Positions 18,686 through 27,348 are shown, numbered from the stretch's first letter. The stretch is 64,000 nucleotides of DNA from Lacipirellula parvula (GCF_009177095.1 NZ_AP021861.1:2462501-2526500); one strand, 5' to 3'. The notes: generated by a model from the sequence alone, not told the origin. A program made the numbers and translations.

Positions 18686-18780
18686 CGAACCGCCAAGGAC
18701 GCCAAGGACGCCAAGAGCGCCAAGAAGAAATACATTCTTCCCGTATTTCCTTGGCGCACTTGGCGTCCTTGGCGGTGAAT
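18686..18780. repeat. CCAAGGACG inverted repeat, copy 2
   Basis: GAACCGCCAAGGACGCCAAGGACGCCAAGAGCGCCAAG is matched by CTTGGCGCACTTGGCGTCC and TTGGCGG; a short inner stem AAATAC/GTATTT closes the loop. It lies between the divergent isochorismatase and hslV genes, so it is close to both promoters. Confidence 0.9.
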
Positions 18781-18874
18781 GCATTCCGCATGCATCTCTC
18801 AAGTCCTTCCCCCCTCCGCCATCCGCCCTCACAATAAAGCGTTCCCACCTTCCCACGCACGCCGCGGTCCTGCC

Positions 18875-19408
18875 ATGAAATTCCGCTCCACCACGATTCT
18901 CACCGTTCGCCACAATGGCCAGGTCGCCATGGGGGGCGACGGCCAGGTGACGATGGGCCAGACGGTCGTCAAAAGCGACGCCGTGAAAATCCGCCGGCTG
19001 ATGGATGGCCAAGTCATCGTCGGCTTCGCCGGCGCCGCGGCCGATGCCTTTGCACTGATGGAACGCCTCGAAGCGAAGCTGAAGGATTACCCCGCCAACG
19101 TTCCCCGCGCGGCGACGGAACTGGCGAAGGAGTGGCGGATGGATCGCGCGCTCCGCCGGCTTGAGGCGCTCGTCGCTGTGGTCGACGCGAAGAACACGCT
19201 GCTCCTCTCCGGCACCGGCGACGTCATCCAACCGAGCGACGGTATTCTCGGCATTGGCTCCGGCGGGAACTATGCCCTCTCCGCCGCGCGGGCGCTCGTG
19301 AACCACACCAACCTCTCGGCCGCCGAGATCGTTCGCCACTCGCTCGACATCGCCGGCGAGATTTGCGTCTACTCCAACCGCAACATCGTGATCGAAGAAA
19401 TCAAGTGA
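18875..19408 (+). CDS. hslV: ATP-dependent protease subunit HslV (ClpQ)
   Basis: Proteolytic chamber subunit of the HslUV protease. The 177 residues begin [15 protein letters not shown]; removal of the first five residues would expose Thr6 as the N-terminal nucleophile, in line with the TTI start of mature HslV. The conserved [51 protein letters not shown] and GIGSGGNYA segments are present. The ATG at 18875 is used, since upstream codons have no family similarity. The stop codon overlaps the hslU start (GTGA), so the two are translationally coupled. Confidence 0.97.
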   Translation: MKFRSTTILTVRHNGQVAMGGDGQVTMGQTVVKSDAVKIRRLMDGQVIVGFAGAAADAFALMERLEAKLKDYPANVPRAATELAKEWRMDRALRRLEALVAVVDAKNTLLLSGTGDVIQPSDGILGIGSGGNYALSAARALVNHTNLSAAEIVRHSLDIAGEICVYSNRNIVIEEIK

Positions 19409-20766
19409 AGACTCTCACTCCCCGCGAAATTACTCCGCGCGAAATCGTTGCCGAGCTCGATCGCCACATCGTCGGCCAAGGCGCCGCCAAACGGGCCGTC
19501 GCGATCGCGCTCCGCAATCGCTGGCGGCGGCAGCAACTGGAAGACGACCTCCGCAAAGAGGTGGCGCCGAAGAACATTCTTATGATCGGCCCCACCGGCG
19601 TCGGCAAAACCGAAATCGCCCGCCGCTTGGCCCGCCTCACCGGCTCGCCGTTCATCAAGGTTGAAGCGTCGAAGTACACCGAGGTTGGCTACTACGGCCG
19701 CGACGTCGAGAGCATGGTCCGCGAACTGATCGAGAACGCCATCGGTCTCGTTCGCGAGACCGAGCGCGCCGGCGTCGAGGAAGAAGCCAAGCGCCGCGTC
19801 ACCGAACGGCTGCTCGATTTGCTCGCCCCTGCGCCGACGACGATCGACATCGGCTCCGATCAGCCCGACGACCCGCACCGCTACGAACGGACCCGCGAGA
19901 AGATGCGGGCGATGCTGCTGGGCGGCGAACTCGAAAGCCGCCAGGTCGAGATCAAGATCGAGCAGAAAACCCAAGCCATGGTCCTCCCCGGCATGGGCGG
20001 CCCCGGCAACGACCACATGGACGTCGACTTCCAGGGGATGCTCGAGAAGATCATGCCGAAGAACGTCGTCCGTCGCACGCTCACCGTCGCCGAAGCCCGC
20101 CGCGTGTTGTTCGAGCAGGAGAGCGAGGCGCTGATCGACAAAGAGAAGGTCAACGCGAAGGCGGTGGAACTTGCCGAGCAGACTGGCATGATCTTCATCG
20201 ACGAGATCGACAAGATCGTCGCCAGCGAAGGTGGCCGCGGCGCCGACGTTTCCCGTCAAGGCGTCCAGCGCGACCTGCTGCCGATCGTCGAAGGGACGAC
20301 CGTGCAGACTCGCTATGGCTACATCAAGACCGACCACATCTTGTTCATCGCCGCGGGGGCGTTCCACACGGTGAAGCCGTCCGACTTGATGCCGGAACTA
20401 CAGGGACGGTTCCCGATTCGCGTGGAACTCGACGACCTCACGCGGGAAGATTTCGTGCGGATCCTCTCCGAGCCGCGCAACTCGCTCACCCGCCAGTACA
20501 CGGCGCTGATGAAGACCGAAGGGGTCGAGGTCGTTTTCACCGACGACGCGGTCGCGGCGCTTGCCGACTACGCCCACCGCGTGAACCAGTCGACGCAAAA
20601 CATCGGCGCCCGCCGCTTGCACACGATCATGGAGCGGTTGCTTGAGGAGCTTTCGTTCGAAGCCCCCGAGATGCACATGGGCCGCGTCGAGATCAACGCC
20701 GCCTACGTCCGCGACCGCTTGGACGAAATCGCCCAAGACGAAGACTTAAGCAAGTTCATCCTGTAG
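19405..20766 (+). CDS. hslU: ATP-dependent protease ATPase subunit HslU (ClpY)
   Basis: AAA+ unfoldase partner of HslV. From the GTG at 19405 there are 453 residues, near the family norm. It shows [25 protein letters not shown], Walker A GPTGVGKT (residues 62-69), the gating loop [16 protein letters not shown], the Walker [41 protein letters not shown] (sensor 1 and Arg finger region), sensor 2 [18 protein letters not shown], and the C-terminal DLSKFIL ending that inserts into HslV. The start overlaps the hslV stop by four bases. Confidence 0.97.
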   Translation: MKTLTPREITPREIVAELDRHIVGQGAAKRAVAIALRNRWRRQQLEDDLRKEVAPKNILMIGPTGVGKTEIARRLARLTGSPFIKVEASKYTEVGYYGRDVESMVRELIENAIGLVRETERAGVEEEAKRRVTERLLDLLAPAPTTIDIGSDQPDDPHRYERTREKMRAMLLGGELESRQVEIKIEQKTQAMVLPGMGGPGNDHMDVDFQGMLEKIMPKNVVRRTLTVAEARRVLFEQESEALIDKEKVNAKAVELAEQTGMIFIDEIDKIVASEGGRGADVSRQGVQRDLLPIVEGTTVQTRYGYIKTDHILFIAAGAFHTVKPSDLMPELQGRFPIRVELDDLTREDFVRILSEPRNSLTRQYTALMKTEGVEVVFTDDAVAALADYAHRVNQSTQNIGARRLHTIMERLLEELSFEAPEMHMGRVEINAAYVRDRLDEIAQDEDLSKFIL

Positions 20767-20840
20767 CCGTAGCTGCGGGTCAACGACCCGCCGGAACGGT
20801 GATAAAACGGACTCGAAGAGTTTTAATTCGAGGGGTTGTG

Positions 20841-20938
20841 GCTCCCTCCCCCTGGAGGGGAGGGCTGGGGAGGGGGGATGAAGCTGGTACCAGCAACCAC
20901 CACCCCTCCCTAACCCTCCCCCTCAAGGGGAGGGGACC
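20841..20938. repeat. G/C-strand biased palindrome (CTCCCCCTGGAGGGGAGGG type)
   Basis: CCCTCCCCCTGGAGGGGAGG GCTGGGGAGGGG is mirrored by CCCCTCCCTAACCCTCCCCC TCAAGGGGAGGGG, each arm being itself a small hairpin. It lies between the convergent hslU and tsaE genes, where it may act as a bidirectional 3' end. Confidence 0.85.
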
Positions 20939-20949
20939 AGAGGATTCAG

Positions 20950-21435
20950 TTAGCGAAGCTCTTGCGCGATCGCCTCAACCATCGCCGCAATCCCCGCCCC
21001 GCGTCCCGCCCCGCGTCCCGCCAGCGTAAACCGCCGCTCCGTCTCTCCCGTCGCCTCGCAGCGAATCTCCAAATACTCCCGCGGCAAGCAGCGCTCGACG
21101 CGATCGGCCCACTCAACGAACGTCACCCCGTTCGATTCGAAATATTCATCCGGCCCCAGCTCGATGAACTCATCGTCGTCGCGCAACCGGTAGGCGTCGA
21201 AGTGATAAATCGGCAGCCGGCCCTGGTATTCGTTCACGAGCACGAACGTCGGACTCGTCGCCTCATCCCGCGGCACGCCATGGGCCGCCGCAAACGCCTG
21301 CACGAGCCGCGTCTTCCCGGCGCCAAGCGTCCCGATGAGCGCCACCGCCGTCCCGCCAGGAAGGGCATCAGCCAGGGCCGCACCCAGTCGCTCCGTATCC
21401 GCTTCGCTCTTCGCAACAAATTCAAACATGTTCAT
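20950..21435 (-). CDS. tsaE: tRNA threonylcarbamoyladenosine biosynthesis ATPase TsaE
   Basis: 161-residue P-loop ATPase needed with TsaB, TsaC and TsaD to make t6A37 on ANN-decoding tRNAs. It shows Walker A GTLGAGKT (residues 35-42), the switch segment SPTFVLVNEYQG, YHFDAYRL and the late ELGPDEYFESNGVTFVEWADRVE motif with the conserved Trp. The C-terminal RGAGRGAG is encoded by a duplicated CCCGCGTCCCG unit and lies outside the core. The gene follows thiL by 73 bases on the minus strand. Confidence 0.95.
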   Translation of the reverse strand: MNMFEFVAKSEADTERLGAALADALPGGTAVALIGTLGAGKTRLVQAFAAAHGVPRDEATSPTFVLVNEYQGRLPIYHFDAYRLRDDDEFIELGPDEYFESNGVTFVEWADRVERCLPREYLEIRCEATGETERRFTLAGRGAGRGAGIAAMVEAIAQELR

Positions 21436-21471
21436 CTCACAAAGTAGCCGCGGGCCAACGAGCCGCAGTCG

Positions 21472-22398
21472 CTAGTGGCGAAATCCGCTCGCTTCGAGCG
21501 AAGTCAATACGCCGTTCGTGTCGCGTCGCCACAAACCCGGCTCCGCGACGCACTCGCCGATGATCGTCACTGGCACATCGAGCGGCTGCTCGCGCACCAT
21601 CTGCTCCGCCACGTCTAGCGCCGCGGTGAACAACAACTCAAAATCTTCCCCGTCGCCGAGGGCATGTTCAAGCGGTGAGCGGCCATCGCGTTCGGCAAGC
21701 CGTCGGGCGTCGTCGCTCACCGGAATCGTTTCGAGCCGCAGCGCCACCCCGCAACCGCTCGCGGCGGCGAGTCGCGACGCATCGAGCGCCAGTCCGTCGC
21801 TGATATCCATCCCCGCACTCAGCTGGTAACGCTCGTTAAGCAGCAGCGCCTCGCGCACCCGCGGCTCGACGCTGAGGTGCCGCCCCAAAATGCTTCCGCC
21901 GAGGGCGCCGGTAACGAGCACCGCATCGCCCGCCTTGGCCCCGCTTCGCCTCAACGGCCCCCGTTCGGTCGTCCGCCCAAACGCCGTCACCGAAATCGCC
22001 AGCGGCCCGTCCCATGAGTTCGTATCGCCGCCGGCGATGGCCACGCCGAACCGCTCCGCCAGCGGCAACATCCCGTGGTAGAGCTCGACCGCAAGTCCCT
22101 TGGCGTCGAACCCCGCGCCGCCATTTCGCGGCAACACAAGCGACACTACCGCCGCCACGGGCTCCGCTGCCATCGCCGCGAGGTCGCTCAGGTTCACGCC
22201 GAGCGCCTTGTGCCCCACGAGTCGCGGGTCTGTCTCCGCCAGAAGAAAATCGACCTGATCGGTGATCGCGTCGGTGGTCACCACAAGTTCGCCGTCGCGG
22301 GGCCAACGCAGCACGGCGGCGTCGTCCCCGATCCCGATCCGCAGCAGCGGGTGGGAGGGAAGATTGTCGCTCAGCCAGCGAACTAGCTCGAGTTCCAC
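21472..22398 (-). CDS. thiL: thiamine-monophosphate kinase
   Basis: Phosphorylates thiamine monophosphate to thiamine diphosphate. The PurM-like fold is clear: GIGDDAAVLRWP, VVTTDAITDQVDFLL, GHKALGVNLSDLAAMAAEP, GVAIAGGDTNSWDGPLAISVTAFG, GDAVLVTGALGGS, AGMDISDGLALDASRLA and GDGEDFELLF. All acidic metal ligands are in place. The GTG at 22398 is chosen since GAGGA lies four bases before it and the protein then begins at the usual place; an ATG at 22455 would add 19 unrelated residues. The gene is paired with tsaE. Confidence 0.94.
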   Translation of the reverse strand: MELELVRWLSDNLPSHPLLRIGIGDDAAVLRWPRDGELVVTTDAITDQVDFLLAETDPRLVGHKALGVNLSDLAAMAAEPVAAVVSLVLPRNGGAGFDAKGLAVELYHGMLPLAERFGVAIAGGDTNSWDGPLAISVTAFGRTTERGPLRRSGAKAGDAVLVTGALGGSILGRHLSVEPRVREALLLNERYQLSAGMDISDGLALDASRLAAASGCGVALRLETIPVSDDARRLAERDGRSPLEHALGDGEDFELLFTAALDVAEQMVREQPLDVPVTIIGECVAEPGLWRRDTNGVLTSLEASGFRH

Positions 22399-22597
22399 GC
22401 TGTCCTCAGAAAGTAAATTGTCGCCGCCTAAACTGCGTTCATTGCCTAGTATCACAAGCTTGGCATTGCAGGAATAGGCGGATTGTGCGGTCCAAACGCT
22501 TGCAAACCCCTGCCGGCGCCACTACCGTTAGTTCCATGCGGCGGCCCGTAGGCCGGCCTTGCTAGCCCCCACGCCGGGCGAGATGGAGATCCCCAAC

Positions 22598-22801
22598 GTG
22601 CTGGTAGTCTCTCGAAAAATCGGCGAACGCATTCTCATTGGCGACAAGATCGCCATCACCGTGGTGAAAGTCTCGGGTGGAGCGGTGCGCCTCGGCGTCG
22701 AAGCCCCCGCCGAACTCGCCGTCATGCGCGAAGAGCTCGCGATCGAAATCGAAGAGTCGCAGAAGGCGGCGCTCGACGAAACCGAAATCTTCGGCAAGTA
22801 G
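22598..22801 (+). CDS. CsrA-like RNA-binding protein, divergent paralogue
   Basis: 67 residues from a GTG start, VLVVSRKIGERILIGDKIA..., aligning along the whole of CsrA, including R6 and the GVEAP turn. The C-terminal contact region reads GVEAPAELAVMREELAIEIEE; the canonical Lys after Pro is Ala and the His of the V-H-R contact is Met, while the Arg is kept. GGAGA lies about eight bases before the GTG; an ATG at 22583 would add five residues. It sits in a short gap between the divergent thiL gene and the convergent ftsQ-like gene. It probably binds RNA with altered specificity or modulates the paralogue at 15599; this is inference. Confidence 0.88.
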   Translation: MLVVSRKIGERILIGDKIAITVVKVSGGAVRLGVEAPAELAVMREELAIEIEESQKAALDETEIFGK

Positions 22802-22825
22802 CCGCGGGTTGTCGACACGCGGCTG

Positions 22826-23857
22826 CTACTTCACCACGTCGTCTTCCGGCTTCTTGACGATCCGCTCGGACGGTTTCTTCACCATCCGCGGGCCGACTTG
22901 CAGTTCTCCGCGCACGTTGATCGTGCCAGGTGATTCAAGGGAGTCGAGCGGTCCGTATTTTTTAATGCACTCCTGCAGACGCTCAAGCTTCACAGCGAAC
23001 GAGTCCTCGCCCGGCAGTTTGGCGCGCGGCGCCGGCCCCCATTGAATCCGCGTGCCGTGGCGCGACACGAGTTCATAGACGAAGTACTGGTTGGAGCCGG
23101 AGACCTCCGGCCGCGTCGACGGCGTGATCTCTTGCAGATGAAGTTGCTCCCACAGATGTCCGAGCATCGCGGCGATTTCCACGGCGCCGGAAACGCGCGG
23201 ATCCTCCCAGGCCTGGCCGACTGGCGGCTGACCGACAATTCCCGTCACGCGCGGCAAGTGCTCGCGGCGAATCAGCGGCACCTCTTCCGCCGGCAGCAGC
23301 ACGCCCATAATGTCGGCCGGCAGCAGCTTCCGCGAGTCGCCATCGGGAGATTCGATCACCGCCACTGGCTTGCGATAGGTGACCTCCAGAAACACGCCGG
23401 CCGGCACTCGCTTCTCGACGCGATCGACCGAGCGGATCCAAGGATGCATCGCGAACGGCTGCTTCACCGACTCCGCGAACCCGGGGTCGAGAATTGACAG
23501 CCGGCGATCGAGGCCGGCAGTTTCCACCACCTGCGTGCGAACGTCGGAGACGATCCACTCCGGCGGATCAGTCACGGTGATCCGATCCGCGGGAACGAGG
23601 TACCCCTCGCGAGCAGCGATCGTCGGCGCCGCGATGCGCCACGCCGACTTCGCCCCCCATGCCATGAGTCCGACGACGCCAATCGCCACGGCCGCTTTGA
23701 ACCGCCGCCGCGTCAGCGCGTCGGCAATCGCCGGCCGCAGTCCGCCGGAGACCTCCTCGTCGAGCAACTCCTCCTCGGCCACGGCCTTCGACCGCTTCGA
23801 TTTCCCCGTCGCGGGGGCGGCTGCTTCATCCGACGCCTTTGAACTCTTGCGAGCCAT
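22826..23857 (-). CDS. ftsQ: FtsQ/DivIB-like membrane protein with POTRA-type domain
   Basis: 343 residues: a charged cytoplasmic tail (1-52, Lys/Glu/Ala-rich), one transmembrane helix (about 53-72), then an extracytoplasmic part. Residues about 85-180 fit POTRA followed by the FtsQ beta domain: FAMHPWIRSVDRVEKRVPAGVFLEVTYRKPVAVIE matches the FtsQ pattern hPWV..v.V.R.hP..l.V.v.ER.Pva. The gene lies directly downstream of murB on the same strand, as in the classical dcw cluster, which supports the call. FtsQ scaffolds divisome assembly; planctomycetes are known to lack FtsZ, so its role here is open. The symbol is tentative. Confidence 0.72.
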   Translation of the reverse strand: MARKSSKASDEAAAPATGKSKRSKAVAEEELLDEEVSGGLRPAIADALTRRRFKAAVAIGVVGLMAWGAKSAWRIAAPTIAAREGYLVPADRITVTDPPEWIVSDVRTQVVETAGLDRRLSILDPGFAESVKQPFAMHPWIRSVDRVEKRVPAGVFLEVTYRKPVAVIESPDGDSRKLLPADIMGVLLPAEEVPLIRREHLPRVTGIVGQPPVGQAWEDPRVSGAVEIAAMLGHLWEQLHLQEITPSTRPEVSGSNQYFVYELVSRHGTRIQWGPAPRAKLPGEDSFAVKLERLQECIKKYGPLDSLESPGTINVRGELQVGPRMVKKPSERIVKKPEDDVVK

Positions 23858-23883
23858 CACTCACCGCCGTGTGTGCCGAATGT

Positions 23884-24238
23884 TCCCCTCCCTCGCAGGG
23901 AGGGGCCAGGGGAGGGATTCCCGACGCGTGCTGTCCTAGTTGGAACGAGAACCCGCCGTATTCCTTTCTTCGCCACACAAGCCGCCCCAGCCTCAATGAA
24001 CTCGCGTGGCTCAATCGCACCCCGCTAACCGACAAGAACCGCAAGGTTGCCCTAGCCCCGGGCTCCGCCCGGGGGCCGCGCACCATGCCGATGGAACGTC
24101 GTCCCTACGTCACGCCGACCCCCGGGCGGAGCCCGGGGCTAGGGGAACGCGCGCAGCACGAAGCAACTGAAACGCTACAGCTTCTTGCGCGGGGCCAGAG
24201 AAAAACCCCTCACCTAACCTCTCCCCTCGGGGGAGAGG
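23884..24238. repeat. composite nested repeats between murB and the ftsQ-like gene
   Basis: An outer pair of C/G-rich hairpins, CCCCTCCCTCGCAGGGAGGGG at 23885-23905 and CCTCTCCCCTCGGGGGAGAGG at 24218-24238, encloses a second palindrome at 24052-24142 (CTAGCCCCGGGCTCCGCCCG arm, see next entry). The gap has no gene of its own. Confidence 0.75.
24052..24142. repeat. CTAGCCCCGGGC palindrome with conserved loop, copy 1
   Basis: Arms CTAGCCCCGGGCTCCGCCCG plus GGGG and the reverse complement at 24119-24142 are perfect over 24 bases. The loop, with GCCGATGGAACGTCGTCCCT, is nearly identical to that of the copy at 31786-31876, so loop and arms were copied together. Confidence 0.92.
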
Positions 24239-24243
24239 AACCG

Positions 24244-25122
24244 CTACCAGATCTCAAGCTCGGTCTCGAGCTCCACGCCCAGCCGCTCGGCAACGCGGCT
24301 GCGGATCAGGTCGATCAGTCGCAGGACGTCCTGGCTCGACGCCCCATCGCCCGCGACGATGAAGTTGGCGTGCCGTTGGCTTACTTCAACGCCGCCGACG
24401 CGGGTCCCCTTGAGGCCCGCCTGTTCGATCAGCATCCCGGCGCTCATGCCGCGGGGATTCTTGAAGACGCAGGCGACGTTCTGGTGCGACAGGGGCTGGC
24501 CCGCCTTCTTGACGATCCACTGCTTCTGCATCCGCTTGGTGAGCTGAGCGGGATCGTCTTGCTCGAGCTGGAACTCGCCGCTGAGGATCACCAACTCGTC
24601 GAGGCTGCTCTGGCGGTAGGCGAAGACGAGGTCTTCGCGATTGCGGTGCACGATGTCACCAGCGCGGGTCATCACCGTCGCCCGGCAGGCCCACTGGCCG
24701 ATGTCGCCGGCGCGGCTGCCGCTGTTGCCGTGGAGGGCGCCGCCGACGGTGCCGGGGATGCCCACGAGCGGCTCCAGGCCAGCCAGCCCAGCCCGCACGG
24801 TTTCGCTGATCGCGTGGGCCAGCTTGACGCCGCCGCCGGCAGTGAGCCGATTGCCGGCGATACGGATCTGCGAGAATGCGGGGCTCGTGAGGCTCACGAC
24901 CATCCCATTGACCCCTTCGTCGCGAACGAGGACGTTTGAACCTCCGCCCATCAGGCGGATCGGCACGTCTTCGTTACGGCAGCGGCGAACGAGAGCAGCC
25001 AATTCGTCGACCGAATTGGGCTCGGCAAAGAATTCGGCAGGACCGCCCAGCCGGAGCCATGTGCGCTCCGCTAGCGGCTCTTGTTGCCGAACGATTTTCT
25101 CAAAGCCGCTTACCAGGGTCAT
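24244..25122 (-). CDS. murB: UDP-N-acetylenolpyruvoylglucosamine reductase
   Basis: Second committed step of peptidoglycan precursor synthesis; an FAD enzyme reducing UDP-GlcNAc-enolpyruvate. The 292 residues show TWLRLGGPAEFF, the FAD-binding LMGGGSNVLVRDEGVNGMVV and GIPGTVGGALHGNSGSRAGDIGQW segments, FAYRQSSL, and CVFKNPRGMSAGMLIEQAGLKG with the general-acid Ser227; Glu288 or Glu290 near the end is the other catalytic acid. It lacks the extra E. coli loop, so it is the shorter type II form. Upstream of the ftsQ-like gene. Evidence that this organism makes peptidoglycan. Confidence 0.96.
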   Translation of the reverse strand: MTLVSGFEKIVRQQEPLAERTWLRLGGPAEFFAEPNSVDELAALVRRCRNEDVPIRLMGGGSNVLVRDEGVNGMVVSLTSPAFSQIRIAGNRLTAGGGVKLAHAISETVRAGLAGLEPLVGIPGTVGGALHGNSGSRAGDIGQWACRATVMTRAGDIVHRNREDLVFAYRQSSLDELVILSGEFQLEQDDPAQLTKRMQKQWIVKKAGQPLSHQNVACVFKNPRGMSAGMLIEQAGLKGTRVGGVEVSQRHANFIVAGDGASSQDVLRLIDLIRSRVAERLGVELETELEIW

Positions 25123-25283
25123 GTTCGCACTATCCTTGACGAGTAGGCGCCATCGTGACTGATTGGCCCCGAATCGTCAATTCAGCCGGCATAAATTGCC
25201 CAGTCTGGGTGAGTTGCGTCGCGGTATGCCGAAATCGAGCCGGTGTGGTGGTTTCCCGCGAAAAACGCGGAGTGCCAGTGATC

Positions 25284-25374
25284 TGTGGGAGGCGTCTCCG
25301 ACGCTGATTCCGCTCGCCAAACGAAACCCACTCGGCATTGCCGGGCCGCATCGGGGTCGGAGACCCCTCCCACA
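25284..25374. repeat. GTGGGAGG-type palindromic element, copy 2
   Basis: Left arm TGTGGGAGGCGTCTCCGACG and right arm TCGGGGTCGGAGACCCCTCC CACA. The arms are of two sequence variants (GCGTC and GGGTC types) and so pair imperfectly. It lies in the 363-base gap between murB and trmL, which has no other feature I can support. Confidence 0.88.
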
Positions 25375-25485
25375 AGCCCTTTCGCCACCTCACTGCCTAG
25401 GTGTCGAAATAATCATCGACTCCCCGAGCCGAGAAGATCACGATTGCTCCCCGCATGCCGATCACGCCGCCTGCTTCAGTTCCGC

Positions 25486-25932
25486 TCAACCATCCCACTG
25501 CCGCAGCGCTTCGTACATGGCGATGGCCGCACTATTGGAGAGGTTGAGACTGCGAACTTCCGGCCGCGTCGGTATCCGCAAACACCGTTCCTGTCGCCCC
25601 GCGACGATCTCCGGCGGCAAGCCCTGCGACTCCCGCCCGAAGACCAGCACATCCCCCTCGGCAAACTCCGCAGAGGTGTAATTTTGCTGACCAAACTTCG
25701 TGAAGTACCAATGCCGCTCGACCGGTAACGCCGCGACGAGCGCCTCCCAATCGTCGACTACCTCCCACTCAAGGTGTTGCCAATAATCGAGCCCCGCCCG
25801 CCGCAGGTAGTAGTCGTCGACGCGAAACCCCAGCGGCCGCACCAACCATAGCTTCGCCGCCACGGCGACGCACGTCCGCCCGACGCTCCCAGTGTTGTAA
25901 GGGATCTCGGGCTGAAACAGGACAATGTGCAT
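25486..25932 (-). CDS. trmL: tRNA (cytidine/uridine-2'-O-)-methyltransferase TrmL
   Basis: SPOUT methyltransferase that methylates the wobble ribose of certain tRNA-Leu species. From the ATG at 25932 there are 148 residues starting MHIVLFQPEIPYNTGSVGRTC, a near match to TrmL (IVLYEPEIPPNTGNI). Further motifs are LGFRVDDYYLRRAGLDYW, VLVFGRESQGLPPEIV (SAM knot) and LRIPTRPEVRSLNLSNSAAIAMYEALRQ. Length is normal for the family. A TTG at 25998 could add 22 residues of low-complexity sequence; I consider it less likely. Confidence 0.94.
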   Translation of the reverse strand: MHIVLFQPEIPYNTGSVGRTCVAVAAKLWLVRPLGFRVDDYYLRRAGLDYWQHLEWEVVDDWEALVAALPVERHWYFTKFGQQNYTSAEFAEGDVLVFGRESQGLPPEIVAGRQERCLRIPTRPEVRSLNLSNSAAIAMYEALRQWDG

Positions 25933-26063
25933 CCGCGGGACATACTTCGGCCCCGCGGCATCGTCTGCCGGTGCGCTTGGTTGATCGTCGCTCGCCAACT
26001 TTTCCCTCTACAGATATTCAGCGTGGAACCGCATAATACGCAACTTCACGCGGATGCAAAATC

Positions 26064-26253
26064 AGTAACTGCCCAGGACGCCAAGAGCGCCAAGGAGAAA
26101 TGCTTTTTACCACGAAACACACGAAGCACACCAAAGGCAGAGCATGAGCTATCGAGCTCTTCCTCGTTTCTCAGTTTTGTGTGCTTCGTGTGTTTCGTGG
26201 TAAATCTCCCCGTACTTCTTGGCGCACATGGCGTCCTTGGCGGTTCAATTCGA
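26064..26253. repeat. concentric palindrome: CCAAGGACG outer pair, ACCACGAA inner pair
   Basis: The outer arms (GCCCAGGACGCCAAGAGCGC CAAGG and CTTGGCGCACATGGCGTCCT TGGCGG) flank a perfect 25-base inner inverted repeat, TTACCACGAAACACACGAAG CACAC at 26107-26131 with its complement at 26179-26203. It sits between the divergent trmL and Gfo/Idh genes, covering the likely promoters. Confidence 0.92.
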
Positions 26254-26274
26254 ATTCTCAAGAAGGCTCACCAG

Positions 26275-27348
26275 ATGGCGATTGGCTTCGGAATTATCGG
26301 CGCAGGGATGATCAGCCGCTTTCACGCGAAGGCGATCCTCGACGTCAAAGGGGCGAAGCTCGTTGCCTGCGCTGATCGCACCCCGGGGAAGGCCGAGGCA
26401 CTGGCCAAGGAGTTTGGCTGCACGGCGCACGATTCGGTCGAAGCGATGGTCGCCGACCCAAACGTCGACGCCGTAACGATCGCCACCCCCAGCGGCGCCC
26501 ACATGGAGCCGGCCGTCATCGCCGCGAAGGCGGGCAAGCATGTGATCGTCGAGAAGCCGTTAGAAATCACCCTCAAGCGTTGCGATAAAATCATCGACGC
26601 CTGCGAGAAGGCGGGCGTGAAACTCGCCGCGATTTTTCCGTCGCGGTTTCACGATTCTTCGCGCCTGCTGAAGGGCGCCGTCGACGCCGAACGCTTCGGC
26701 CGCATCACCCTCGGCGACGCTTACGTCAAATGGTTCCGCACGCAGCAGTACTACGATAGCGGCGCCTGGCGCGGCACCTGGGCCCTCGACGGCGGCGGCG
26801 CGCTGATGAACCAGGCGGTCCACACGGTCGACCTGCTCAGCTGGCTGATGGGGCCCGTCGAAGAGGTGCAAGCCTTCACCGCGACGCTCGCCCACGACCG
26901 CATCGAAGTCGAAGACGTCGCCACGGCGACGCTCCGCTTCGCCAGCGGCGCCCTCGGCGTTATCGAAGCCACCACCGCCGCGTTCCCCGGCTACCTCAAG
27001 CGGATCGAACTCCACGGCAGCGAAGGCTCTGCAGTGCTCGAAGAGGAAGATATCAAGGCCTGGGACTTCGCCAAAAAGCTCCGCAGCGACGCCGCGGTCC
27101 ATCGCCAAATGGCCAGCCGCAAAAGTACCGGCGGCGGCGCGGCCGATCCTTCCGCCATCGGCCACCACGGCCACAAGCTGCAGATTCAAGACTTCGTCGA
27201 AGCGATTCGCAAAGACCGCGCCCCGGCCGTCGACGGCCCCGAAGGCCGCAAGTCGATCGAGATCATCTTGGCGATCTACCAATCGGCGAAAACTGGGAAA
27301 CGCGTGACGCTTCCGTTGAAAAACGATCCAAAAATGAGTGACAAATAG
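26275..27348 (+). CDS. Gfo/Idh/MocA family oxidoreductase
   Basis: 357-residue NAD(P)-dependent sugar or inositol dehydrogenase-type protein. The N-terminal Rossmann domain starts with [18 protein letters not shown], followed by the family EKP motif in [16 protein letters not shown] (Lys of the catalytic set). The C-terminal alpha/beta domain has [31 protein letters not shown] with the catalytic Asp/His pair. Substrate unknown; planctomycete genomes carry many paralogues of this family for sugar and polyol breakdown. The ATG at 26275 is right for the Rossmann start; AAGG lies nine bases before it. No signal peptide. Confidence 0.93.
   Translation: MAIGFGIIGAGMISRFHAKAILDVKGAKLVACADRTPGKAEALAKEFGCTAHDSVEAMVADPNVDAVTIATPSGAHMEPAVIAAKAGKHVIVEKPLEITLKRCDKIIDACEKAGVKLAAIFPSRFHDSSRLLKGAVDAERFGRITLGDAYVKWFRTQQYYDSGAWRGTWALDGGGALMNQAVHTVDLLSWLMGPVEEVQAFTATLAHDRIEVEDVATATLRFASGALGVIEATTAAFPGYLKRIELHGSEGSAVLEEEDIKAWDFAKKLRSDAAVHRQMASRKSTGGGAADPSAIGHHGHKLQIQDFVEAIRKDRAPAVDGPEGRKSIEIILAIYQSAKTGKRVTLPLKNDPKMSDK

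Noticed and set aside
18661-18795. N-terminal extension of the isochorismatase-like protein with an apparent hydrophobic segment
   Set aside because: The extension is encoded by the CCAAGGACG palindrome, and the hydrophobic segment (LALLASLASLAV) is a translation of that repeat, not a signal peptide.
19369-20367. Minus-strand frame of 332 codons opposite hslU
   Set aside because: Antisense shadow of hslU with Asp/His-rich low-information sequence.
20990-21022. Duplicated CCCGCGTCCCG unit in tsaE as a regulatory repeat
   Set aside because: It is a short in-frame duplication giving RGAGRGAG in the C-terminal part; only a coding microsatellite.
25927-26274. N-terminal extension of the Gfo/Idh protein
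   Set aside because: It covers the end of trmL in antisense and the concentric repeat; the Rossmann domain begins properly at the ATG at 26275.
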